Positions 19,436 to 28,580 of a DNA stretch of 64,000 nt are shown piece by piece. The notes below the pieces were generated by a model that searched no databases, was not told the DNA's origin, and saw only the letters and a program-made list of their open reading frames with translations. The stretch covers positions 868,001 through 932,000 of the forward strand of contig NZ_CP015820.1 of NCBI RefSeq assembly GCF_002007485.1. Direction: 5' to 3'. This DNA is from Ditibartonella apihabitans (GTDB taxonomy: Bacteria > Pseudomonadota > Alphaproteobacteria > Rhizobiales > Rhizobiaceae). The translations under genes were made by a program, and so were the position numbers. How positions within the stretch are numbered: the first letter of the stretch is position 1; every line of letters starts with the position of its first letter.

Positions 19436-20745
19436 TTTTTTAGTTAAATTCTCCGCTATGTTCCGAAATCTCTGCAATATTCCGAAAGAGATAGAGTTGG
19501 AATAATATATCATGCGGGTTGAGCATTCTCGCTTTCCCTTGATACTGGCTGGCAATAAAATTTGTAACGAATTTATAAAATGTCGCCGCTCTGTTCGTCT
19601 TGAAATGGAATTTAATCGGCACTTATTTTCTTATGTAGCTTTTTGTACATATTTTTGGTGGTAACCGGTTCGAATTTTCATCACATACGGATAAAAGCGG
19701 TGATGCAATCAAGCGGTGCTTTACGTCGGGGACTCTATTTAAATCCGTCATGCCGGAAACATTTATCTGTCAGGCATAAAAATCGAGCGAATATCAAATT
19801 TATCACGTGGGTGGTGTATTTTATTTATTACCTCGCAAAATCATCTCTTTGTCTTATTGCCCCCCCCATACGGTTTTTATTGTCAGCTTTTATTCACATT
19901 CAAGCGCTTGAAATTCGCCTAATTTGCTTTTGCAACAATTGCCGATATCGACGGACAGTCTGGAAGAACAGATAAATAGGGGAACTCGAACCTCCTACCA
20001 TTAGAGGATTTCATACGGAGTAGAAACCAGAAGAGGTGCGTAACGAAAACAGAACATTTTTCGAATGTTGTTGTTTGTAGCAGTTTGCAGCTATTGATCT
20101 ATTGTTACGAAATCAACCAGTTTTGATGAAGAGAACGGAACACAGCTTGTTTTCTGCTAATGGCTTTTTTCGGTGCTGTAAATAATAATCAGCCATACTT
20201 TTTTAAAAACTCTTCACTGCATGTTAGGAAATTAAATTATTAATCATTCTTTCTCTTGATCGAATTCCAATATTGGCAGGGAATTTTCATCAATGTCAAC
20301 CCACTTCCAAAAGTGAGCTTGTTTGGCTTTAAAAAGTGTGAAAGCTTAATAAGCAGGATATTACCCCGCGAGTAGGACACAAGAATTAAATTTATTCGAA
20401 AATTGCGTTTTAATTTAATTTTTTAATGGAAACTCCATTCAATTTTATCAGATTTAAAAATATAGATAATTATTCTGGTAAAAACTTAATTAGGTTTTTT
20501 AATTTATTGAATATAGAATATATATACGAAAATTTATAGGTATTAATATTATATTTTAATTTTAAACATAAAAAATAAAATTTAATGTAAATTAAAAATA
20601 AATGATAAAAATCGTTTACGGATAATATATAGAATTATAATTGAAAATTTTTGCGTAATTTTTTTTGGAGTAATTGCGTAGCGAGACAAAACAATATAAA
20701 TCTCGATCATATTTTTAATCTGTTAAAAATTGTCAGAAATTCAAT
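19436..20745. other. Gene-poor region downstream of tRNA-Ser
   Basis: About 1.3 kb without an intact gene. It contains a T-arm-like sequence (19979-19995, minus strand), a short coding-like fragment (20244-20345, minus strand, listed separately) and a strongly AT-rich block (about 20,400-20,650) before the first DUF262 gene. Open frames here lack ribosome sites and family resemblance. The content suggests decayed insertions next to the tRNA. Confidence 0.5.
20244..20345 (-). pseudogene. C-terminal fragment of an unrecognised gene
   Basis: A 33-residue reading piece on the minus strand ends HFWKWVDIDENSLPILEF plus DQEKE and a TGA. Its composition is protein-like (acidic tail, Trp-rich motif) but a stop lies immediately upstream and there is no start. 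It looks like the tail of a gene whose body has been lost beside the tRNA-Ser integration region. Function unknown. Confidence 0.3.
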
Positions 20746-22941
20746 ATGCATACTGAGCAAAACACTGGAATTATAGACCACAAACATTCCAAACAACCAT
20801 CTGGAAACAGTGGCGAATTACGCGCCCTCATTGAATTGGAGGGAAATTTTATTATTCCGGGTTATCAACGTGGTTACCGATGGAATGACCAGCAAATTTA
20901 TGATTTTTTAAATGATATTTTCGAGTTTTACGAACAATTCAAGAATGGAAAAGAAAATAAAATCTATTTTCTTCAACCTGTTGTAGTTATGGAGAACTAT
21001 AACGAGGGAACAGGTAATGATGAAAAAGAAAACGAACCCGAAATAAACATTGTTGACGGGCAACAACGTTTAACAACAGTGCTTTTACTAAACGCAGTTC
21101 TGTTAAATCCGTCGAACAACTATGTTCCAAAAAATATTGATTATAGGAAGTCAATTAAAAAACAACTAGACCGCGATGCCATTTATTATGAGTTTTTTGA
21201 CAAAGCTATTCATTACATTTTTTCCAACGAAGTCGAGGTAAAAAACGACAAACCACGTTTCGATATTAAAAAGAATAAATTTATTAATTATACACTAACC
21301 ATTAATACACGGAATGAAAGTGATGAATTTTTAAAACGTGTAGCAAAAGGTATAGAACCCACAAAACAGGAATGCGCGAGTATAGATTTATATTTTCTAT
21401 ATAAGGCTTACGATAAAATAAGGCAATATATTGATGAGAAGAATAAGAAAGGTATCAATTGGATAGAATTTTATGGCATATTTGCTAATCAAGTAAAAGT
21501 ACTTTGGTATGTAATTGATAATAATGACTCCGGTGGTGAAATAGCTGCATTTACACGTTTGAATAGCGGAAAAATTCCCTTGACAAATGCCGAGCTAAGC
21601 CGCGCAGCACTCCTCAATCCTGCTTATTACAAATCGAAGGATAACAAAGACGATAATCAAAACTTGCCGGATATTGAAACGGAACGTGGCTTGATTAGCG
21701 TTGGGTGGGATAATCTCGAATACGAGTTGCGAAAACCGGAATTTTGGGGATTTCTCGGTTTTTCAGAAAATAACCATTTGTCAAATTTTAAAGACGAACG
21801 TTATCAAACGCGCATAGATTTTCTTCTCGATTTCCATTTTAACAAAAAAAGCAGTGAAGATAATAAACTTGCTTCCTTCTTAGCGCTGGCCGAAGAATTG
21901 AAAAATGCCGAAAAAGACAAGTTTTCTAAAAAAAATGTAAAGCAGATATGGGAATCAATCCAGCTTGATCTGTGGAAGTTACAAACCTGGTATGATGATA
22001 ATGACCTTTATCATTGGATTGGTTATTTATTTGCCGAAAAACAGATGAATCAAGCTCTGTTTTTGAATTTTAAAGATCTGGAAAAAGACGCGTTAAAGAA
22101 AAAAGTTAAGTCTATTGTCAAAGAATTTTATCCCGATGAGGATAAATTCGGAGAATATACTTATGACACCAATAAAGAGGAATGCAAAAAATTCCTGTTT
22201 TTATATAATGTTGAATTTGTAAGAAGTATGAAAACAGCCGGCAAAAAGCCGCGATATGACTTCTCGGCCCATCACCAAAAGAAATGGACCATAGAACACA
22301 TCAACGCGCAAAATGTTGAGGGGCTTAATACAAAAGAGCAATGGTTGACTTGGTTGGAAGGCCATTTGGAAGTGTTGACGAGTATTTTTCCAACGGACTC
22401 CTTCCAGAAAACGGATGCACCTCGGAAAAAGGATGCCGTTCAGCACCTGTCTGACCGCGTTGAAGAGTTGATGGAGAAGATTAAATCTTCGGAACGGTTC
22501 AAATCTTCGGAACTATTCGAATATTCGAAGCAATTCAAACTTCCTGAAACAAAAGATGAATTTTTAACGCTGTCAGAGTGTATATTGCAATTTTTTGATA
22601 AAAGAGCGGGCGAGACGAATGCGTTAGATGGCGATAAAGCACCCGGCGAAACCAATGTGCGAGATGAGGATGATGTACACGAGCTGTCGAACCTTGCACT
22701 TCTTGACGGTTCGGCAAACAGTGCTCTGAACAATTCGATTTTTCGTGTCAAACAGAACAAAATTGTTGAAGAAATGAAGCAAGGCAGCTTCATTCCTCCT
22801 GCTACTCAAGCTGTATTTTTGCGCCTGTTTAGCATGGAAGAACAAGGTAAGCTTTATTGGACAGTGAAAGATCGTCAGAAATATCAAGATGACATCAAAG
22901 CAAAACGTAAGGGCTTATTGGGGGAAGATTATGGGGAGTAG
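20746..22941 (+). CDS. DUF262 + DUF1524 (GmrSD-like HNH nuclease) protein
   Basis: A 731-residue protein joining a DUF262 domain (about residues 24-330; IIPGYQRGYRWN, then INIVDGQQRLTTVLLL, the nucleotide-handling DGQQR motif) to a C-terminal DUF1524 HNH-type nuclease region (about 505-690; WTIEHINAQN supplies the catalytic His, and LSNLALLDGSANSALNN with FRVKQNKI the later conserved Asn/Lys positions). GmrSD and SspE proteins with this architecture restrict phage DNA with modified or phosphorothioated bases; that is known for the family, and a defence role here is inference. The 3' end overlaps the next DUF262 gene by 11 bp, so the two are one operon. Codon use is more AT-rich than the neighbours, it lies 1.3 kb from a tRNA, and the start lacks a clear ribosome site. 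Alternative: a non-defence DNA-processing protein. Confidence 0.85.
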   Translation: MHTEQNTGIIDHKHSKQPSGNSGELRALIELEGNFIIPGYQRGYRWNDQQIYDFLNDIFEFYEQFKNGKENKIYFLQPVVVMENYNEGTGNDEKENEPEINIVDGQQRLTTVLLLNAVLLNPSNNYVPKNIDYRKSIKKQLDRDAIYYEFFDKAIHYIFSNEVEVKNDKPRFDIKKNKFINYTLTINTRNESDEFLKRVAKGIEPTKQECASIDLYFLYKAYDKIRQYIDEKNKKGINWIEFYGIFANQVKVLWYVIDNNDSGGEIAAFTRLNSGKIPLTNAELSRAALLNPAYYKSKDNKDDNQNLPDIETERGLISVGWDNLEYELRKPEFWGFLGFSENNHLSNFKDERYQTRIDFLLDFHFNKKSSEDNKLASFLALAEELKNAEKDKFSKKNVKQIWESIQLDLWKLQTWYDDNDLYHWIGYLFAEKQMNQALFLNFKDLEKDALKKKVKSIVKEFYPDEDKFGEYTYDTNKEECKKFLFLYNVEFVRSMKTAGKKPRYDFSAHHQKKWTIEHINAQNVEGLNTKEQWLTWLEGHLEVLTSIFPTDSFQKTDAPRKKDAVQHLSDRVEELMEKIKSSERFKSSELFEYSKQFKLPETKDEFLTLSECILQFFDKRAGETNALDGDKAPGETNVRDEDDVHELSNLALLDGSANSALNNSIFRVKQNKIVEEMKQGSFIPPATQAVFLRLFSMEEQGKLYWTVKDRQKYQDDIKAKRKGLLGEDYGE
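22483..22536 (+). repeat. 18-bp coding tandem repeat in DUF262 gene
   Basis: Three in-frame 18-bp units encode KSSERF, KSSELF and EYSKQF between the HNH core segments. The first two units differ by two or three bases, the third is diverged. They may be a flexible linker expanded by slippage. Confidence 0.6.
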
Positions 22942-25096
22942 CAAGGTCCAAAGCTTTTATCAACTTTTAAAAGACACTGAAGTTGTTATTCCGATGATAC
23001 AGCGTGATTATGCGCAAGGGCGTCTCACGGAAAAAGTAAAGTCTATTCGTCACGACTTTTTGGACGCACTTTATAAAGCATGTAAGGATAAAAAGCCGCT
23101 GCATCTCGATTTTATCTATGGGGAGGAAGATAAAGGACACTTTAAGCCATTTGATGGGCAACAACGATTGACCACATTATTTTTGCTGCACTGGTACGCG
23201 GCAGGAAAAGCCGGAAAATTGGCCGAGGTAGAACAATTTTTTAACCGCTTTTGTTATGAAATTCGTGAAAGCACGAGGATATTTATTCAAAAGCTTAATA
23301 ACGAAGCCGATTTTTTATTTAAACGTCTTTCCGATGACCAGGACATTTCGAGAATTGTCAAAGATGCTCCCTGGTATGTTGCAAGATGGAAATTTGATCA
23401 ATCAATATCCGGTATGCTGGTCATGCTGGACGCGATTCATACAAAATTTAAAGATATCCCTGATCTTTGGGAAATATTAATAGAAAAACCGCCACTTATC
23501 ACATTTTTTTATAAGCCATTGCAGGATCTGTCTTTGTCAAGCGACGAGCTATACATAAAAATGAACGCTCGCGGCAAACAGCTGACCCAATTTGAAAATT
23601 TCAAAGCGAAATTAGTGGAACTGTTGAGAGAAAAATCCTCCCGAGGAGAACTGAAAACCAAAACGCCATTGGACGATATTGAAAGATGTTTTGATACAAC
23701 ATGGATCAGTATTTTTTGGGATAATATTCGATCCCAAGATAAGCCCGACAAATTTGATCAAGCGATTTTATGCGACGAGGCGTTTGAGCGCTTTTTGCGT
23801 TATATTGGCACTATTTTATACCTCTTGAACGAAGAGCAAATCCTCTTTGAAGAAAATGAAACAACAAATCCGCCAGACGACGTCCGAACCATGAAATTGT
23901 TCGAAATATTCAAACATGTGGTTCAAACAAAATCTTTTTTGTCAAATATAGACGGTAACGATATTGACGGGGTAAAACGTTTACTCGACGGAATGAATGA
24001 CATTGGTAACGATAAAATAGATCGGATACTTAGGGGAATATTTTATAAAAAGGATCTGAATAGACAAAACGAATTTAACAATGATAATTCATCTTTAAAA
24101 ATTGCTCTGTTGAATAATACAGAAGAAAATATATTCGATCATTTAATCAATAATGAAAAGGAAGAACCGGTTGCCGCTCGCCTTCTATTATTTGCATTTT
24201 TATTATTAATATGGCGAAAAATTTCGGATAATAAGGATACCAACTTGGTGGTTGGAGCCGAAGATATAACAGCGATGCGGGAATCGCTGCGTCCCATTCG
24301 TAATCTTCTTGAGAATTCAGCCGACGATCTTCGATATGAAAACTATGCGGATCAATTACGTGAACTGGTGAAGATTATTTTAACTGATCGTTTAAGTGAA
24401 AAAGAGGATATTGTTTCACCCGATCTGTTGAGCATTGTTCCAAGGAACCAAGTTGACAATGAAAACGAATGGATCAAGAGAAGCAGTTTCAATGTTTATC
24501 AAATAAATGAAGAAGCCGTGAAATTGAAACTGCGTCGCGAACATAACGACGACAAAAAATTTCTGAACGCACTGAACCGGCTTGAAAATCATGAATTTTT
24601 TCGTGGTAATTTAGGCGCATTTTCTCTGTGTGAACAGCAGGAAACAGAAGGGCATGAACAGGCGGAAAAGAGTGTACGGAAGGAACCGGAAAAGTTCATT
24701 TGCTTTGATCCCAAAATTATCGAGGCAGGAGATAAACTTTTCAGCCAATTTGCAGAAAATTCCGAAAGTGAGCTACTAAAAAACTCCTTATTGTGCGAGG
24801 ACGATTATGCATTGCCAACGGGATCATATTTTACCTATGGAGCTTTACAGGACGTCTATCATAGGCAATCTACGTGGAATTCAATATTTAATAGAAGCTT
24901 ATACAATCAACGGATAAATTGTCGGCGAGCAGTCACAAAATTATGCAACTATATTGCAGAACAGGATTTTCTTTATCAAGAAGATATTGATAAACAAAAA
25001 ATAGAAGACACGTTAAAAATATACTTGAAGTTAAAAGAGACAACTGGCTTGAAGATTGCGAAAAATATAGAAAATTTTTCTGGAGATATTATTTAG
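22931..25096 (+). CDS. DUF262 (GmrSD N-domain-like) protein, frameshifted near 3' end
   Basis: The second gene of the pair, 721 residues as read. PMIQRDYAQGR, then KPFDGQQRLTTLFLLHWY (DGQQR motif, about residues 70-90) and YIKMNARGKQLTQFENFKA (about 200-220) mark the DUF262 fold; the rest is long, helical and without a recognisable HNH site, so the nuclease is probably supplied by the first gene. The ATG at 22931 has GGGGAAG just upstream and lies inside the end of the first gene. The frame ends early at 25096 in a tail unlike the body; the -1 frame continues from 24994 to 25641 with convincing protein, so one missing base in A6 (24996-25001) or A5 (25015-25019) would give a single protein of about 903 residues. 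AT-rich, like its partner. Confidence 0.8.
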   Translation: MGSSKVQSFYQLLKDTEVVIPMIQRDYAQGRLTEKVKSIRHDFLDALYKACKDKKPLHLDFIYGEEDKGHFKPFDGQQRLTTLFLLHWYAAGKAGKLAEVEQFFNRFCYEIRESTRIFIQKLNNEADFLFKRLSDDQDISRIVKDAPWYVARWKFDQSISGMLVMLDAIHTKFKDIPDLWEILIEKPPLITFFYKPLQDLSLSSDELYIKMNARGKQLTQFENFKAKLVELLREKSSRGELKTKTPLDDIERCFDTTWISIFWDNIRSQDKPDKFDQAILCDEAFERFLRYIGTILYLLNEEQILFEENETTNPPDDVRTMKLFEIFKHVVQTKSFLSNIDGNDIDGVKRLLDGMNDIGNDKIDRILRGIFYKKDLNRQNEFNNDNSSLKIALLNNTEENIFDHLINNEKEEPVAARLLLFAFLLLIWRKISDNKDTNLVVGAEDITAMRESLRPIRNLLENSADDLRYENYADQLRELVKIILTDRLSEKEDIVSPDLLSIVPRNQVDNENEWIKRSSFNVYQINEEAVKLKLRREHNDDKKFLNALNRLENHEFFRGNLGAFSLCEQQETEGHEQAEKSVRKEPEKFICFDPKIIEAGDKLFSQFAENSESELLKNSLLCEDDYALPTGSYFTYGALQDVYHRQSTWNSIFNRSLYNQRINCRRAVTKLCNYIAEQDFLYQEDIDKQKIEDTLKIYLKLKETTGLKIAKNIENFSGDII

Positions 25097-25641
25097 TAAA
25101 ATATTCAAATTTTTTTATACCAAAAGAATCAAAGTATAAATTGTTGAAAGAAGAAATATATGGACATATATTTACTAGCAAGGTATATTTTAAACAAAAG
25201 GTGAAAGTGTATTGGAACCCTTTTCTATTTTGTGTGGCGGAAAAGTTGAAGAACGATTTGAAGAAAGAAATAAAATTTTTACCAATCGGGCCTTACGACC
25301 AGAACTCGGAACGCGATTTTGAGGATGAAGGTCTGGAAATAGAAAAAGGAGTCTATCTCCATGGAGACGATACGGGTTGGCGGATCTCATCGTCACCTAA
25401 TGATAGTGCTCAGTGTAGCGAAGAGCTAATAAAGCGCTTTAAAGACAAAAATGATCTTGCTCCGTTATTCAATAATGATGATGTTGCGTCGTCAGACGAC
25501 GAAAAAGGCATTATAGTGTTGAGGGGGGAGGATAAGGATGTGGATTTTAAGATTGACGGATGGGACGAGACATGTCGATTTTATGACAAAGTCGATCGTA
25601 TTGATTACATTGTCAAGTTTTTCAAAAATCGTGTAAGTTAA
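24994..25641 (+). pseudogene. Displaced C-terminal part of the second DUF262 protein
   Basis: This frame is open from 24994 but has no credible start (only a TTG at 25141 with no ribosome site). It overlaps the end of the preceding frame and begins protein-like at once: NWLEDCEKYRKFFWRYYLVK, then IYGHIFTSKVYFKQ, an acidic middle and a C-terminus YIVKFFKNRVS. A W-R-Y-Y-x-V-K-Y block occurs near the end of many long DUF262 proteins (recalled family knowledge, not searched). Most simply it is the C-terminal 200 or so residues of the preceding gene, separated by a one-base loss in an A run. If the shift is real, the second protein loses this domain. Confidence 0.7.
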
Positions 25642-26443
25642 ACAATAATGATAGAGATCATGGCATAAATTATTTTCATTCTCAAAAAATATTCCGGATG
25701 CGCTTTGTCCAAATCCACTAGAATTATTTTGTAGATTTTGGAAACCAAGTATTTTGGATGATTTGCTGTTTTATTGAAAAGATATCGGAGTATTTACGTA
25801 TATGTCGGGATTTTTATATCGTGATTTTTGCTGCAGGTAACTGCGGGGCCATGATCTTGAATTAATTTTCAGTTGTCGCTCTCACTTTTCCCATTTTGCC
25901 TGTTTTCAACGGACTTCAAGTCGAGAAAATTCATCTAACCCGTATATAGTCTGTTGTGATTAAGCTTATCTCCCGAATTTTCGGTTCAACAGTGCTTACG
26001 TGACAGGATGGCGGAAAGAATACTCATTCTTTCGTTGATTACCTGCTTGCCGCGGTGCCCTTTGTCATATCAACCAACAACAGTTTACGGAGCGCGTGTT
26101 AATGCCACTCCACACCGTTAATTCCACGCGTTATATCTGGCGAAGCCAATGAGCCCTTGATTGACAAAGAACAGTGACCGGCTTTGCCAAAATCGATCTG
26201 GCTTATTTTTAAATGAATGTTGCTAACAATAAGTTTTTGCCCGTTGCATCTTTTCCTTGAGAGAAAACCATGGCGCGGTGTGTGGTGATTTTACGGATTG
26301 AAAAAGAATGGACTTAGATAACGTGTTTATTTGTGAGAATTTTTGAAACCGCGCCGTTCTGATAAAGTATCAGTTAAAAGCGCGGTTATTCAAAATGATA
26401 AAGCAACAGGGAATAAAGCCCGGGCGCGCTCTGACGTTTGGTA
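25642..26443. other. Gene-poor region with decayed coding traces
   Basis: About 800 bp. No intact gene. Around 25,990-26,200 the minus strand reads short protein-like pieces (for example ASPDITRGINGVEW) broken by stops in every frame, suggesting an old pseudogene that I cannot name. A long hairpin lies at 26347-26387 beyond the exporter stop (listed separately). Confidence 0.45.
26347..26387 (-). terminator. Long hairpin beyond the MFS exporter gene
   Basis: Outer arms AACCGCGC (26347-26354) and GCGCGGTT (26380-26387) enclose a second perfect stem CTGATA/TATCAG (26359-26364 and 26368-26373). It lies 57 bp past the stop of the minus-strand exporter and is followed by only a short A/T stretch, so termination is likely but not certain. 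Confidence 0.5.
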
Positions 26444-27607
26444 CTATCCGTCGACAGAAGACTTAGTTTTACTCGTCCATAGAAGAATAAGAGCAATAAT
26501 GATAGGTAGCATAAAATAAGCGGGTAGTGCTGCTGGATTAACCCCGTACGAAACAAGAACGCCACCAATTAACGAGCCGATCGACCCTCCGAGATACACG
26601 GATGACTGGTTTGAACCGACCGCCAGATTACCATCGCCTTTATCCTCTCTGATTTTTAATAGCTCGTTGTTCTGGGGGACTTGCAGCGCCCAGCCAACCG
26701 CACCCCATATAACGAGGGGCAATGCGATCAACGGCAGATAGATATGTGACAGTAAAGCCAAACCGATAAATGATAGTAAAAGCAATCCGAGAATAACGAA
26801 CAGGATTTTTTTCAGATCATAGTCATCGACAAAATATCCGATCAGAATACTTCCACAGACGCCCCCTAAGCCCCAATACCATAAATAAACCGTCACATAT
26901 GCCTCTTTATTTACGGCGCTCACGAATGGAGATAGGAAAGTATACATTCCCAAGCTCGATATTGCTGCAAAAAGAGAGATCAATAAAACTCTCACAACGG
27001 GCCATTCGGATAAAAGGGCAAAACGGGATTTTTCGGATTTTATCATTGTTGATGGCAAGGTCGGTAAACATAGATATAAACCGATGAACGCGATTCCACC
27101 AAGAATGCTTACGATTATCATAGCGCTTCGCCAACCGAAATGATCGGCTATAACGAGCGAAGCGGGTACACCAATGACAGTTCCAATGGCCATACCCGCC
27201 ATTATTATTGAAATGGATTTGCCCTTTTTCTCGTTGTTGCTTAGTCGGGTCGATGCTGTTATTCCGCAGGCAAGAAACGCACCGGCAGAGGTTCCCGCTA
27301 TAGCGCGAAGAAGAATTAAAAAATAAAATTCCGGAACAATCACACATGCGGCATTGGCAATAACAAACACACCAAGATAAATACAGACGTTGTTTTTAAG
27401 ATCACGATGCCCCGTCATTCCCACTAGAACAGGAGACAAAAGACCATAGGGTAGCGTAAAAGCGGTTACCAACTGTGCAGCCAAGCCAATCGAAACATCA
27501 AAGTCGTTGCTAATCAGAGGTATCAAACCGGCAGTCATATAAGAAGAAAGCCCCAAGGCCAATGCCGACAAAGATAAACAGATTGACGATATTCTGACAG
27601 ATGACAT
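26444..27607 (-). CDS. MFS transporter, DHA1-type exporter
   Basis: A 387-residue inner-membrane protein with twelve hydrophobic segments. LLSPVLVGMTGHRDLKN holds the loop 2-3 motif in a diverged form, and ASTRLSNNEKKGKSISIIM with GTVIGVPASLVIADHFGWR matches the motif C (antiporter) region of the AraJ/YdhP-like DHA1 drug or sugar exporters. Substrate unknown. The ATG at 27607 begins MSSVRISSICLSLSALALG, with an AAGGAG element upstream. It stands alone in the accessory region, flanked by long gene-poor stretches; a horizontally acquired or rearranged cargo gene is plausible. Confidence 0.85.
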   Translation of the reverse strand: MSSVRISSICLSLSALALGLSSYMTAGLIPLISNDFDVSIGLAAQLVTAFTLPYGLLSPVLVGMTGHRDLKNNVCIYLGVFVIANAACVIVPEFYFLILLRAIAGTSAGAFLACGITASTRLSNNEKKGKSISIIMAGMAIGTVIGVPASLVIADHFGWRSAMIIVSILGGIAFIGLYLCLPTLPSTMIKSEKSRFALLSEWPVVRVLLISLFAAISSLGMYTFLSPFVSAVNKEAYVTVYLWYWGLGGVCGSILIGYFVDDYDLKKILFVILGLLLLSFIGLALLSHIYLPLIALPLVIWGAVGWALQVPQNNELLKIREDKGDGNLAVGSNQSSVYLGGSIGSLIGGVLVSYGVNPAALPAYFMLPIIIALILLWTSKTKSSVDG

Positions 27608-28541
27608 GTCACAACGCTCCTTCTCATTCCGGTATTTTTAGCTTTTAGCGTCGGGCGTATTAAAAATAATGAGGGCGGAACGGTTATTACTTGAAATAGC
27701 GAATGATATTTTAATCTTTCACAGGAAGATACCGCGCTATCGGACCTCTCTCGAAGGGAGACTTCGCTTATATGTTCCAGAGCAGTGATACCATTACAAG
27801 TGCATCAATTTGTAAAATCAAATGGTTTTTACTTAACTTTATTTATCAACTTTAAATGGAACTTTTGTAAAAGATAACTCACACATATGGTCAGATGACA
27901 CAGTGTCAGACGACCTGATAAACCTCACAGAAAGTAAAAACCAACAAAGGGAGTTGATGAAGGAATGGCATGAATTTAATGATATGCGCGTTTATCATTA
28001 TTCGATAAAGTTTAACGCGATGGATGATTTTTCTATCGTCAGCTGGAGGTCTAAAGAGGCTGGAGACCTCTGAAAATGGAAACGGAGCTGGTGCTTATTC
28101 GGATCGGGAAATTTTAAGACCCTATGCCGAATATTGTCTTTAATGTGCCCCGAAAATAGTATTTTCTAAATTGAATTTGATGACATTATCATATGACAAT
28201 AAATTATATTATGCTGTCTGAATTTTTAAAAATAAATAATAATTAAAATATATTTTTATTGTTTATTTTGATGTTTTATATAAAAAAATATATATATTTA
28301 TGATTTTAAAATATAATTTTCAACTTTGAGATTTTTATATGATTTTTATATCATCGTTTATTGAAAATATAACATTCAAATAGTGAAAGAGGGAAGGGAC
28401 GTTCGGTCGGCACGAAAGCTATCTGAACAGGTTTGAGACGAATTTTCTAACAATCTTAAAAATTATGCCATTTAAATTTTTATCCAAGCTGAAATCGGAA
28501 AATCCATTCTTTGTCGGTCAAGTGCCAAATGTTTAGGCTTT
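27608..28541. other. AT-rich gene-poor region with a gene remnant
   Basis: About 930 bp between divergent exporter and monooxygenase genes. It contains the remnant 27837-28143 (listed separately) and an extremely AT-rich block (about 28,180-28,370). No recognised operator. Confidence 0.5.
27837..28143 (+). pseudogene. Remnant of an unrecognised gene, two frames
   Basis: Frame 27837-28073 reads protein-like sequence (TESKNQQRELMKEWHEFNDM, then RVYHYSIKFNAMDDF) and ends in a stop; the next frame continues with SAGGLKRLETSENGNGAGAY and SDREILRPYAEYCL up to a TAA at 28141-28143. There is no good start codon and the join needs a shift near the T run at about 28,028-28,033. It looks like the C-terminal part of a lost gene. 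No family is recognised. Confidence 0.35.
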
Positions 28542-28580
28542 TTGTCGGAAAATGTTTCATTTTTGACAATGGATTTTATA

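Noticed and set aside
19274-19555. Minus-strand open frame across tRNA-Ser containing RRRRDSNPREPF
   Set aside because: Antisense read-through of a tRNA; this Arg-rich string is a classic artefact of tRNA-Ser genes.
19643-19975. Plus-strand 110-codon frame after tRNA-Ser
   Set aside because: No ribosome site, odd composition, no motif.
25990-26200. Minus-strand pieces such as ASPDITRGINGVEW and HALRKLLLVDMTKGTAAS
   Set aside because: Stops interrupt every frame and I could not assign a family; noted only as possible decay.
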